Source: Berberis thunbergii
Lineage: Eukaryota; Streptophyta; Magnoliopsida; Ranunculales; Berberidaceae
Reading direction: 5' to 3'
NCBI GenBank assembly: GCA_003290165.1
Contig: QNQO01009210.1
Coordinates: 62,001 to 126,000 of the forward strand
Length of the DNA stretch: 64,000 nt
Shown here: positions 52,454 to 63,396 of the stretch, piece after piece
How the letters are laid out: every line of letters starts with the position of its first letter
Position numbering within the stretch: the stretch's first letter is position 1
Translations under genes and position numbers: made by a program
The notes under the pieces: model-generated
The model's database searches: none
What the model was told of the DNA's origin: nothing
What the model saw: the letters and a program-made list of their open reading frames with translations, nothing else

Positions 52454-55400
52454 CTTAGACAAGATTCCAGGATTAGTAGCCCCTCCAATGTAATTCAAAA
52501 GCAGCACCCTTCCAGGTGGTGCCCGGTTTGGAAAAAGTGATGATCTGTATATGGTTCCTGCATGTCATGAGTAAAACAGCTTTAGGTTCTCTGATATTTT
52601 CTGAACTGTCATCTTCGACGCAAGGTTAATTTCGAATTCTCAAGGTAAATTTTTTTTTACCCAAAGTCTCAACTCCTTGACTGCGTGGATGCAACTGTCC
52701 ACACCCTTTGAGTTTGCCATCTATTCAGCATTCACTTTTAATTGCTTCCTTTGGATATGAAATTGAAACTGCTGCCACAGGAGGATAATATAACATCGAC
52801 AGTGCATTTGCAGCAGCAGTCTGACACATACACACACAAAAAAAATAAAATAATAATAATAAAAAATTATATATCCAAGCATATCGTTTCAGTCAAAACA
52901 TTTGAGTGTAAAACAATAGTATATATCAATAATGATCAATTTTGAACCACATTAGATAGGAATTTGTGAAAGGAAACATACAGAAAGAGGACGCAACAGG
53001 CCACTCGCAACGTGGGATGGAACCGTCATGACAACACTTTTAGTTTTGACCGAAATCACGCCTTGCAGTGTTTCATATGTCAGGATATATCCTCCTTAAT
53101 CCAATTTCATGATGCTCGAGAGTTTCCAAGACAATTTAATTTTGCTACCCAATCTGAAATAAAAATTACAACTTCCTAGTCAATGAATACATCTGGTTTT
53201 TCTGAACAGAAATGGAGCTTGCAATGCACAAGGGGGCAATTCCTATGACCTTTTAGAAATTGCATCTGGAAGCATGGAAATCCCTTTCCTGAATGATCCA
53301 ACAGTTTGTCCTTTTGGTTTGGGCAAACGCCTGCACGTTAAGTTGGTTCAAGAAGTTGAAAATGTTAATTGAGAGGAACCAATAGGTGAGCAGAACACAG
53401 CTGATCAAATATATCACAGATCTTGAGGTGCTTTAGGACCCTTGCTCCTCTCCTGAATAGCTCTAAAGGCTCCACCAATGATACTACCGCCATTTTGTTC
53501 AAGGTTCCAAACTTTTCCAAATGCGGCTTCCATACTCAGTTTTGCAGGATCACCAGCATAGACACCTGCGTAAGCCATTTTTATTAATGAGATAAAGCCA
53601 TCTAGTAGCATAATAGGTGCACTTTGTACGGATGAGAATAGGATAATTCAATTTATGCAGAACCATAGTGCACCAGATGTTACACATACAAAGCATAACT
53701 CAGCAAACTAGAGGATTGGCCCCATCACATGTTGTACTTCTACAAACTATGTATTGATATTATGACATTTCATGTAAGGATCAAGTAAAATAAAGAGAAT
53801 ATTGATTGTCCTAAGCATGATAGAAGGGGGGACTGGTTCTGCTTCCTTTCATTTTTTTTAAAGCCAACTATGAGATCTTAGTTCTAAAAAATTATGCCAA
53901 CAAATAAATAAATAAAGTTATGAATTTTTGGCACTGAAAATATATAAAGGTAGAACAAATGTAAATGATAGTTTTTTCAATATTAAACATTCAAATTATC
54001 AAGTAGATGCATAAGAATCATGAGGAAGTTTTTCATTTCTCTTTCGGAAAGAAAAAAATCATGAAAAAATAAGATATGAAAGAGTACAAACAAAATTTTA
54101 TATTGTAATCACTATGATTTTTATTCTTTCAAAAAACAAATATTTCAACTATCATATCAAGATCTTATTGGTCAAACGATAAGATAAAGTCATTGCAGTT
54201 ATGGATGATTGATGAACGCATCTTTGTTAAATCATGTTGCTAACTAGATTATCACTTCAATTGTGAGTAACTGCAGAGAATAAAACATTCATGATCTTCA
54301 ATGTAAATCTACATTCTAGGTCAATGTTCCTTCTTTTTTCCTTTTCTGTTGTGTGTGGGGTGGGTTAGGGTTATATCTCAATGTCTTTGTATGCAACGGA
54401 CAAAAATAAATCCACAATTTTTTTTTAGGTTTGCAGCACAAACAAACACTAAGAAGAGTTGTGAATAATTCTCCACATGGAGCACATAAAACACACAAGA
54501 AGTATTTATACACCTACAGAAGAGCACAAGAAGCCTTTCTCCCTCTCCAACTTCCAAACCTCCAAAAAAGCTGAGAGAGCCAATAACTCAATATTTCCCA
54601 TGGAAACCACCACCCTCCTAAAGTCAATGTCCAAAGAGGTGGATCAATCTTCCACCGAAACAAAGGCCATCACCATTCCATTCATGCAAACACAAAGAAT
54701 ATAGAGCCTAAGGATGCGAAACATGAGACTTTCCTCAACATCCCATGAACCGTGTCATGAATTCCAGGCTTTTCTCATCAACACATCATGTATTCACACG
54801 GAGAAAACAGATGAATAACAACTAGGCTTTCATGTAAGTCAGTGTGACAAGAATACAATAGAGGCTATAACAGCAAATGAGAATATTAAGAAGGATAACT
54901 TGGAAGATGACTGATCTTATTAAAAAAAAACAGATGAAAGCTGCACCTTGAAGAGTCATTGTGGGGTAGTGAAGACATATTGACATTCGGGAATACTATG
55001 AACTTCAGTCTAAGTATAGAAAGCGTATCGGTTTCACCATTAAATAACACTTATTTGTGTCAAAAACATCATAGTATGCATCTCTAAATTGATAAGCTAA
55101 ACTTATAACTCAACCAAATATTCCATAGGCTCTTACAATCCTACTTATTCAACCGCCATTCAATGAGGGAACCCCAGATATCACTGCCCTGGGTCTCCTC
55201 GCTTCTTTATCTCTTGGGGGGGATGAAGCCTTGGTGCATTTGTAAATATTAGAGGGGAGGTTGCTCTGGATGCACAAGTCAGACAACTCTCTCCTAATTA
55301 AACTTATACAAAAGAAGGTAATAAGGTCGTACGGTGGAAAAACCCCAAGTAATAGGTTTAATTGGTTTTGAGGATCATACGTACCGGAACAGAATGGCTC

Positions 55401-57163
55401 TATCAATCATTCAAATACTTCATCACCAAGGTTACGTCGCACAAACTCTTCAATGGATTCCTCATGACCCTGTCACCTTCGTAATAAATTATTACATGAG
55501 AAAACCTAAGTGCAAAATACACGGAAAACTCGTTAATGAAGATTTAAGAAATATTAAACTAATAAGACGAGAAAATGAACATTAACTGGTGGAGGCAGTC
55601 GAATGCCAAGGGCACCGAATCCTGCCCGAAGCTTCCCTGAAAAGCTCATCAAATCAAAGAAAGGCAAATCAGTTGGTTTTGCAGGAACTGGTCTGGGTTT
55701 TCCTCTTCAGAAAACAAAATGAGGAGTATCAGGATTGCCCAAGACAAGATCATCCTTCAAACCATTATCTACCTGTAGCAAAAAATAAGTTGTACATGTC
55801 ATATGCAGCAATGTAAATGATTGAGGAGATTGACACGTTCGACAATATAGATTGGACAACGATACACCCCCTCTAGCATATTAATGAACAAGAAAATGTT
55901 CGTTTGAGTAACCACTTATCAGGACAATCCATAACAATGACTGAGCCTTCCATACAATTCTTGTATAGTATGTCCCTAGGTTTGACGTTAGATACATTGT
56001 ACGCTTCCAAAGTGGATAGTCATCTAATATGCTTGATAAATAAGTATTCAATAGTCATTTATGAATTGAGTGTACAGTTTCTAAGGCACGAGAATCTCTC
56101 GTTACTTAGGGTCCATTGGGTGAACTTATATAAGATATATATTTTTTTTTTTCATTTAGTATATTTCAAGCAAACCTTTTTGCTTTTTGGCATCTTTTTA
56201 TTTATCTTTGAATTAGGATTAATCATAGATTTAATTTAGTTCTAGTTTTAACTTTAGATTAATTTAATTCTATTAAAATGCCACCCCCTGACAAATGCTT
56301 TAAAGTTTTTTAGTAATTAACTTCTTCCAGTCACCTTGTCATTTTCATATGTCTAACCTCAAATGCGGGCATTTTACAATGCAGTGTCTGCTGCATTAAA
56401 AACTTGATGTAAAAGTCGCTTATATTTAAGCTATCCCAAATGAGGAAAATGCAGCTTAATATGCTTCTCCAGACAATATTAACACATCATTAGGTAAAAG
56501 AAAGGTCGTATTAAGTATTAACCATCTCATTTATCAATACAACAAACTCATTCTCTATAGGTAAGTTGTTAACACAATCGAACTCCAACTCCCCAAGCAA
56601 ATGCCTCCAAATGCAACTCAATATAACACTTGCCATTGGGTTACTATATTCTCAATGGTTTTAAGAAACAATACAAGTAAACTGAATAACTAATTGCCTA
56701 ACTTATGCAACAGTAGCAGAACAAATGGGGCAATAAAAAGAGAAGAAAGATGGGGTAACCGTATGTACCGCCAATGTGAGCATGGAATTTGAGGGTTGGA
56801 AACTGTTGGAACTCTTTTCCCAAAGAAACCCATCTCTCTCAACCGTTATAATGTTTCCTCCAACCCGAATCTCTAGCTTCCTTCACCATCACCTTCCCAA
56901 CGACGTCTCTATGCTTCGTCTCCAAAGCATGAGCGACACATAGACCGCTAATTCCACCACCAACAACAACGCAATCGACAGAGTAACCATTGGATGGGTC
57001 CCTATCGATCTTAGATGGCGAAATGGTGGCGATAGAGCATCGAACAAGTGTTGAAGAAGAATAAGAAGATCGGAACTTGATTTTGTGAGGGTTTCTTGAA
57101 AGGGGTGAATGATGTGGAGAGGAAAGCGGTGAACGAAGGAAGGTTTGTAAGTGTGGCTGCCAT
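52454..57163 (-). pseudogene. PPOX1: Captured protoporphyrinogen oxidase (PPOX1) gene, eight exons with introns
   Basis: PPOX1 is the plastid FAD enzyme that makes protoporphyrin IX for chlorophyll and haem. Minus-strand exons are 57163-56769 (MAATLTNLPSFTAFLST, then CVVVGGGISGLCVAHALETK, the FAD-binding GxGxxG), 55773-55587 (GKLRAGFGALGIR), 55469-55385 (EEFVRRNLGDEVF, LIEPFCSG), 53565-53416 (VYAGDPAKLSMEAAFGKVWN), 53330-53251 (LPKPKGQTVGSFRKG), 53153-52982 (VVMTVPSHVASGLLRPL), 52820-52661 (LYYPPVAAVSISYPKEA) and 52557-52454 ([20 protein letters not shown]). Nearly all splice sites are canonical. Frameshifts in exon 1 and stops in exons 2, 3, 6 and 7 destroy it, and the C-terminal exons are missing. 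Intron DNA (for example 53566-55384) holds nothing else recognised. It is the largest cargo here. Confidence 0.9.
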
Positions 57164-57219
57164 GGCGGTTGGTTTGGTTGGTGGATAGCATAGCAGAGAA
57201 GAGGCAACGACGCCTTAGC

Positions 57220-57812
57220 TTTTTTATGGGTTTCTTTTCGATATCCTCTTGATCGTGGTGATGGGGTTTGAAAATTTTCTCTCCAAATAATGAAATTTTG
57301 AGAAGTTTGGTCTCATGGGCATTGAAAGATAGGATTTTATGTCAAGAAGAAGTACCTGTAATGGGTGAAGAGGGCGTTTCCAGCCATGGCTTCTCATGGA
57401 GCAGTGAGCGAGATGAAAATATGGAGGGATCAGTGAGGGTGATGGAGAGACGGAGGGAATAGTGAGGGAGATGGCGAGATGGAGGGAGCAGTGAGGGAGA
57501 TGGAGATATGGAGAGCAGGGAGGGAGATGGCGAGACGAGGAAGCAGTGAGGGAGATGACGAGATTGAGGGGAGGGTGAAGGACGAGCGCCAAGTAAAACG
57601 AGAGGAAAGAATGGAGCGCCAAAAAGCCGGCCCAAGTTTTTTTTACGGCGTTTTTTATTTGTGTTGTAGAGTAGCCACGGTTTTGAGCCGTGGTCATTTC
57701 TGTGAAGCTAACAATTTTAGGCTTTGGCCACAGTTTTGAGTCGTGACAAATAAATTAACGGTTTTGAGCCGTGACCATCTCCGTGTAGTTAATCAAGCAT
57801 TTTGGTGTAGTG
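57220..57812. repeat. Leader tract, subterminal array and A terminus of PC3 (inverted)
   Basis: Read on the minus strand from 57812: CACTACACCAAAATGCTTG, AACTACACGGAGATGG, palindrome units, AAAAAAAACTTGGGCCGGC, then a CT-rich tract (CATCTCCCTCACTGCTCCC repeated) down to about 57220. This is the A-end layout of PC2 and PC4. AAT at 57813-57815 matches the triplet before 26928. Confidence 0.85.
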
Positions 57813-58177
57813 AATAGAAACGAAAAAATGAATGGGAAGGGAGGTCAAGGAGGGTGGTGGGAATGGTGGTTGCATTGCTCTCATGATAAAGAAGTGGTGG
57901 AAAAAATAGGGGATGGGTGCTAAAGGAAAGGGTAGTAGTAATCATTATGAATTTATTGTGAGGTTATTGTTGGAATAAATTTTCATTAAGTACTCATTGC
58001 TAAGTGATCAGCACACCCAAGATGCTTACTCCAATCAGAACTTCAACTTCTAATCAAAACTAAAAACAAACACTCTTTTTAAAGTGACCCACTTCTTATT
58101 AAGACTTCTGAGTTTATTCGTAACAAAAATAAACACCCTCTTAGACTGCCATGGAACATACACACATAACATCAATG
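57813..58177. other. Right flank of PC3
   Basis: No gene recognised. A segment near 58050 has loose inverted similarity to 26640-26690 on the other side of PC3, too weak to call. Confidence 0.4.
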
Positions 58178-58399
58178 ATAACAGGAAACGTGGTACCAAA
58201 TGTAAACCTATACGGATTTGCAAGTGTGATAGCACGTGGAGGTGTGCCTGCAGCAACGACGACAATGTACAAGGTGTCTTGGCCAATGGTTGTTCGGATA
58301 TGGTCGTTTTGGCTGCATTCCAATTAACAATTAAGAATGGTGTAGACTTGATCTCAACATCAGTAAGCAGTTGATATGACATCAAATAGTCTTTCAATC

Positions 58400-58884
58400 A
58401 CAGCCGAACACGTGGCATGAATCAGTGCCAGTAAAAAATGCTAATAAAAAAGGCCCAGTTTGATCTAAGACAGGCCCAAGCCAAGCCGAACCCAGACCCA
58501 TGCTAATCCTTATTCGGCCCATAAGTTAGGTGCCCAAGCACAGATCTCGTGAGCCAAACTTGGTGCGAATCTTGGAGTTCGGCCCAGAACAAAAAGGCGT
58601 GAATACAGATCTCTGGACCATAGTAGGCTCAGGGTCCATTCGCCAACTCTTGGAACAATCAAGTATTCGATCCAAAAAATGGAGCCAAGTGCCAAGGGAG
58701 ACTCAATCATGGACGAGTAAGATTCTAAGTGAGATATCTTCTCTCCATCACGCCCTCAACGGTAGAGTCAGAAAAGGAGTGAAACACTTACTATATAAAG
58801 TGAACAAAACAAATGAGAAAAGGTACACACATGCAACACTAATTTTATAAGTCTATCTACATCATTGTTCAGAGCCTGACTTTT
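58400..58884. other. Possible LTR-like or promoter-like sequence in the subtilase pseudogene
   Basis: Sequence unrelated to subtilase carries repeated GGCCCA/GCCCAAGC words and a TATA-like CTATATAAAGTG at 58791. It may be a solo LTR, but no TG...CA border pair or duplication was found. Confidence 0.35.
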
Positions 58885-60322
58885 GGGGATGACAACAAGG
58901 CGGATTGAGGGTGGATTTGGACAAATCCAACCCCCCCCCCCCCCCCTTCCCGGCTAGGGATCGCGAATCCTCAAATCTGCCCTAGATAAAACCGATTAAT
59001 ACTTTTTGGTAAAACCATCCCCGATCCGCCATGGAGGACAAATATCCGCCCCGCCTTGCCCCCGATTAAAAAAATGAAATCGATGCAATGATGAGGAAGA
59101 CACCACTGTTACAGAAGCCCTTAGGGTTTCCATGATGATGGAGATGGAGTACTTGTTTTGGTTTTCCTTGGAGAAGAATGGATCACCCTGGTTCACAAGT
59201 GGTAAAGGTTAGTGGTGATTGAAGAATTGGTTTGCTTTCCAAATGGAAATAGAGAAAGCAATGGAGGAAAATATCACCTCTACTGGCAGAGCATGTGGAC
59301 TGGTCACCAACTAGGTACAATAGCGAGATTGAAACAAGAGCAACCACGTGATTAGTTACCCTAACTTGAGAGTTTGATTGTGGATTATTTGAAATCAGAG
59401 AGACTACCAGTAAATAGTGGTAACTATGTTCCAAAGAAGATGGGTCAACACATACTTATTAGTACTAGCAAACATTTTTGTTGAGTCATCCTGATCATCA
59501 TTCTCATTCTTAGGAGTCTTATCTGATTGCAATGGTTGACAAACTGGTCCAATTGAGGATTGTGCAACTGTCCACTACTTGGTATTTTTAGTCTTTGCTA
59601 GACAAAAGGTGTTGCACTAGACGATTTACTCGTGATGGATCATCTTCATAACCTCCATTAATTATCCTACGGTGTGGAGTATGTTATGTTGTGTTGGGAG
59701 ATGTCCAAACGCTTGTTCCTCTTCTTCAACAAATTGATTGTTGGACTACTTTGTTTCTACTCGAAACTTCGACATCTTCCTTGCAAACAATTGATTCAAC
59801 ACAAAATTGAATGATTGGTTCCAAGATCTGATCCAAGGAAGCCCTAATTGGTGATTGATCTCAAGCTTTACTTGGGGTGGTTTGGGCAGAAATAAAAAAT
59901 GTATCGCTCGAAGGAAAAAGACACTCACTTGTGACTCCATTAGATCCATTAACGAGGTCTCTTTAGAGACATTGAGGTGAACATCAAAGAAACAAGAATA
60001 GGAGGGTAGGGATGGAGGAGATCACGGTGGCTTGTGGTGGAGCGACAAAGGTTATATGTTAGACGCGATAGAGAATAGAGGGAGAGTAGGGAATTGGATA
60101 AGATTTAGGGTTTGTATTGGATTAGGGTATTTTAGTAAAATAACCTATATAAACGGATATTCGTGGGGTAGATATGGCTAAATCAATATCCTCCCCAAAT
60201 CTGTGACGGATACCAATTGGATCCTCGAATCCGCTCCAAAATTCGTTTAGAAAAACCAAATCCGCCCCATTCTGGGCAGGTGGGAGCGGTTATCCGAAAA
60301 AATTTGCCCCACTGCCAACCCT
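58885..60322. mobile_element. Probable non-autonomous hAT-like element
   Basis: The left edge GGGGATGACAACAAGGCGGAT and the inverted right edge AGGGTTGGCAGTGGGGCAAAT are imperfect inverted repeats. They are followed on both sides by CCGCCCC/GGCGGAT-rich sequence. Such GGGTGGCAA-type ends are usual for plant hAT elements. An 8-bp duplication was not found. No transposase is recognisable inside. A long C-run lies at 58930-58946. Confidence 0.5.
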
Positions 60323-61082
60323 ACTAAATTTACCATTAGAGTGCCTCTAGCCACCACAATGGTGGTCTCGAGTTCACCGCTGCTCGTCTTTGCAGGTAAA
60401 AAATCAACAGAGATGGATTTGAACGCATCAACTATTTTCAGGATATTATTTGACTTAAACTCTAGCAATTGGATCCTTCCATGCAGTGAAGAAAGGGATT
60501 CTTACTGTAGCACCTCGTGGCAATGATGGACCAGAACCAGGAAGTATAGCACCTTGGATCTTGACTGTGGGAGCTAGAGGTACTATCGACAATTTCTAAG
60601 AAAAGTGACGCTGGGGAATGGAAAGTCGGTCTTTGTAAGTATTCTTGTTGAGAACATAGTAGTGCCTGTTCGCTTGTGATTAGTTAACAAAATTAATATG
60701 AATTTGGTGGCAGGGGACGGGAGTAAGTGTCTTCACTCCAAATCAAACAAAATATCCTTTAGTTATTGGGGCTGATGTGGGTCAAGACATGTCTGGCCAA
60801 GCAGCCTAAGTGCTGTTAAATCACATTAGTATTTGATTACAAAATCAAAACGAATTGGAAAAACTTCAACTCACAACCTTTCTTTGTACAGATTTGTTTT
60901 TGGTCATGAAGCTATTGTATGCCAAACTCATAGACCCATCTAAGGTGAAAGGGAAGATTCTTTACTGTGAATATCAGACCTGGTAGGCCAAATCCTCTGT
61001 GAAAGAAGTGGGAGGAGCTGGAACAAATTTTGAGCCTGATGTGGTCCACGGATTCCATGTTTTCATGCAGAACCCGTCTAAG

Positions 61083-61274
61083 TGTCGAGGGAAATGGCGA
61101 GGAAAACAGTGAGGGACCCCACAGGGGGGAGAGAGCCGTCCATCTCCCTCGAGATGCGTGCTTGAATTTTCAACACATGCATCTCGAGGGTTCAAACATG
61201 CATCCCTGAGAGATGGACTGCTCTCTCCCCCCCTGTGGGTTCCCTCACTGTTTTCCTCGCCATTTCCCTCGACA
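61083..61274. mobile_element. 192-bp MITE, near-complete palindrome
   Basis: The left end TGTCGAGGGAAATGGCGAGG and the right end CCTCGCCATTTCCCTCGACA are perfect inverted repeats for 20 bases. Pairing continues, with few mismatches, through AAAACAGTGAGGG, CCCACAGGGGGGAGAG, CCATCTC and CTCGAGATGC to a short loop. No clean target duplication is visible (TCTAAG left, ATTAGA right). It splits the subtilase pseudogene between the KVKGK and STDGK blocks. Confidence 0.85.
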
Positions 61275-62199
61275 ATTAGAATTTTTCTTTCATGCAACCA
61301 GGAGCTGAAATCAATCTACTGATGGTAAACCCATCAAGGATTACAAAGTCAACAAGGTAAAGAAGTGAACATAAATGAACGATTCATTTTTACAACAAAT
61401 AAAACATTGTGGCGTTCTTAACCGTGCATGCTAGCTTTTTCTAAAAAAGAATCTATAAAACAAGCCAAACACAATTTCCGTGGAAGATTAATCATATTAA
61501 ATCTGAAATGCAGCTCGCCAACAGCAGTGATTTCATCTCGTGGACCAAATCCAAGATTCTACCTTCCAACAACTTTAATCCACATACATCCAATGTTTTA
61601 CGAAATATTACTTATTATAGGATAATCGAATGAGTTGTTTGACAAAAACACAGCCAGACAATGTACCACCAGGTGTAAACAGACTGGCTGCATACACACT
61701 GTTGAAACCGCTTACTGGGTTGATGGGTTACACGCATTTCACCAAATATGCAATTATGTCTGGAACTTCTTTTGCATGCCCACATGTATCTGGAGTGGCT
61801 GCCTATATAAGTTGTTCCGCCCTTCATGTTCTCCTGCTGCCATTAAATCTACCAACATGACCACTGATAAAAAATTTCCTCTATTACTGCTTGATTAGTA
61901 TAATTTACCTTACACGGTATAAAAATTCAAAACATATTATATGTTGATGAGTGTGACCTTTAACCGTTATCAGCAACACCAATTATTAGCCTTGAGGTGA
62001 ATATCAATTTAGAATTTGCCTATGGAGCCAGCTTAGTGAACCCGATGAAAAGCCTTCATCCAGGTCTAGTATATGACAAGGAAAAGAAAACATAATCCTG
62101 TGTATGAAAAACTTCAGTGACAATGAATTACAAGATATAATAAAATCAAAGACCAAAAGCTGCAAGGAAGTACCTCTTGGGCGTGGGATTGATGCTCTC

Positions 62200-63396
62200 A
62201 TCTATCCCTCTATGCAATACATCCTAAAAACTAGAGGCAGAAAAGCAAGTGTACAAGTTAACCAAATAACTTAAAACTCTAGTTGATTCAATGGAAATAA
62301 AGGAAGAATAGAAACATACATTGATCCATAGCGATTTCCTTTTGATTGTGATGAGTTGGATCTTCCGATTGATTCAAGCGTATTACTTTGAATCTCTGTT
62401 TAAAGGATACAGAAAACAATATTCTTTATGCGGCACTCAATCGGGGATCAACCATATATTTATAACGTTTGTAAGTTATAACCGTATAACTTACGGTATG
62501 TGAATTTTAAATTATGCCCCTCATTGAATTATAAATTACATCCTTAATTACACCATATTATGTAATAATACCTTATAGTCCAACACTCCTATTAGATCAC
62601 ATATTTGATGGACTATACTTTAAGATAGCAATACACATTGTATTACATATGTATGCCCACATTATTAGATTTTTCCAACAATCTCCCACTTGGGCCACAT
62701 ATGTTACCTTTAAATGTGTATAACCTTATGAGCTCAAAAACTTGCTATCACAAGTAAATGTATTCCTAAACAATCTCATCTATTGACTATACTGATATAG
62801 GATTAAAGCGATTTTCGTCACACTTAGCGTAACTAAATCCATCAATAGTCACATATACCAATATAATCAAATGACATAGATCAAATATGGATGTAGAGCA
62901 TGGAAATTACATGTAATGTGATCCAAACATGTCTATTTCCAACTGGTCCAACTTTAATCTTTAATGAGATCAAACATATAATAAACAGACATTTGACTGA
63001 ATACTTTATTTTTGCAGAAAATACTAAATTACACCAATGTGTCCAAAATTTCATCATAGAACAACAAAAAATTCTCACTTAACCATGATATCCTCATGTG
63101 ATATAACACTCATATGAGTGGTGCACTCATGAAAGACCTTGGGTGGTAATCCCTTTGTAAGCAGATTTGCAATCATGGAGTTTGTCCCAATTTGCTCTAT
63201 GAAAATCTGTTTATTCTCTATTCTTTTCTTCACAACCAGGAACTTTATGTCAATATGATTTGACCTAGACGAGCTCCTATTGTTGTTGGCATATAGAACT
63301 GCTGACTTATTGTCACAATATAACTTTAGCGGTCTTTCTATGTCATTCAAAATGCGCAGCCCAATGACAAAATAACGTAGCCATAATCCATGGTTT
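62200..63396 (-). mobile_element. Ty1/copia remnant: RNase H end and LTR start, antisense
   Basis: On the minus strand, 63394-63078 reads NHGLWLRYFVIGLRILNDIE, then RPLKLYCDNKSAVLYANNNR and SSSRSNHIDIKFLVVKKRIE, then IGTNSMIANLLTKGLPPKVF and a stop. This is the C-terminal RNase H of copia polyproteins with catalytic-region YCDNKSA and HIDIKFL motifs intact. Downstream (lower coordinates) lie a polypurine tract (AAGTGGGAGAT) and an LTR start TGTTGGAAAAATC at 62680. The far LTR border, at about 62200, is uncertain. The polyprotein is cut at 63397 by PC5, so the rest lies outside the window or is lost. Confidence 0.82.

Larger units (their letters stand above)
26928..57812 (-). mobile_element. 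Pack-CACTA element PC3, inverted, with nested insertions
   Basis: The B terminus CACTACACCAAAAAGACCC starts at 26928 and the inverted A terminus ...TTTTGGTGTAGTG ends at 57812. AAT flanks both sides (26925-26927 and 57813-57815), the 3-bp duplication expected of a CACTA insertion. The span is 30.9 kb. It includes the LTR retrotransposon at 27546-36367 and PC4 at 38233-50139; without them PC3 is about 10 kb, like PC2. Cargo on the minus strand, from the A end, is protoporphyrinogen oxidase, an unidentified exon, SIN3, BRR2, Brittle-1 type carrier and TIM22. I found no Transposase_24 gene belonging to PC3, so it looks non-autonomous. Confidence 0.75.
58178..62095 (+). pseudogene. Cucumisin-like subtilase (S8, SBT4 type) pseudogene, interrupted
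   Basis: Subtilases of this group are secreted serine proteases. Plus-strand pieces in family order: IARGGVPAATTTMYKV and NGCSDMVVLAAFQLTIKNGV (58190-58370); [20 protein letters not shown], then [17 protein letters not shown] with oxyanion Asn region (60455-60632); VSVFTPNQTKYPLVIGADVG (60715-60800); KVKGKILYCEYQTW (60935-60984); STDGKPIKDYKVNK (61311-61358); TAVISSRGPNP (61520-61555); YAIMSGTSFACPHVSGVAAY with the catalytic Ser (61740-61810); LEFAYGASLVNPMKSLHPGL (62010-62075). The Asp and His catalytic exons were not found. Frameshifts and stops are many. A hAT-like element (58885-60322) and a MITE (61083-61274) sit inside it. Outside the PC elements, so probably a dead resident gene. Confidence 0.82.

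Noticed and set aside
26640..58080. Inverted similarity on both sides of PC3 (about 26640-26690 and 58040-58080), as if an outer element enclosed it
   Set aside because: The match is short and gapped, and no terminal motif or duplication supports it.
62095..62240. Continuation of the subtilase frame after YDKE
   Set aside because: The following frame (NELQDIIKSKTKSCKEV) does not match the expected subtilase C-terminal sequence and may already be copia LTR.
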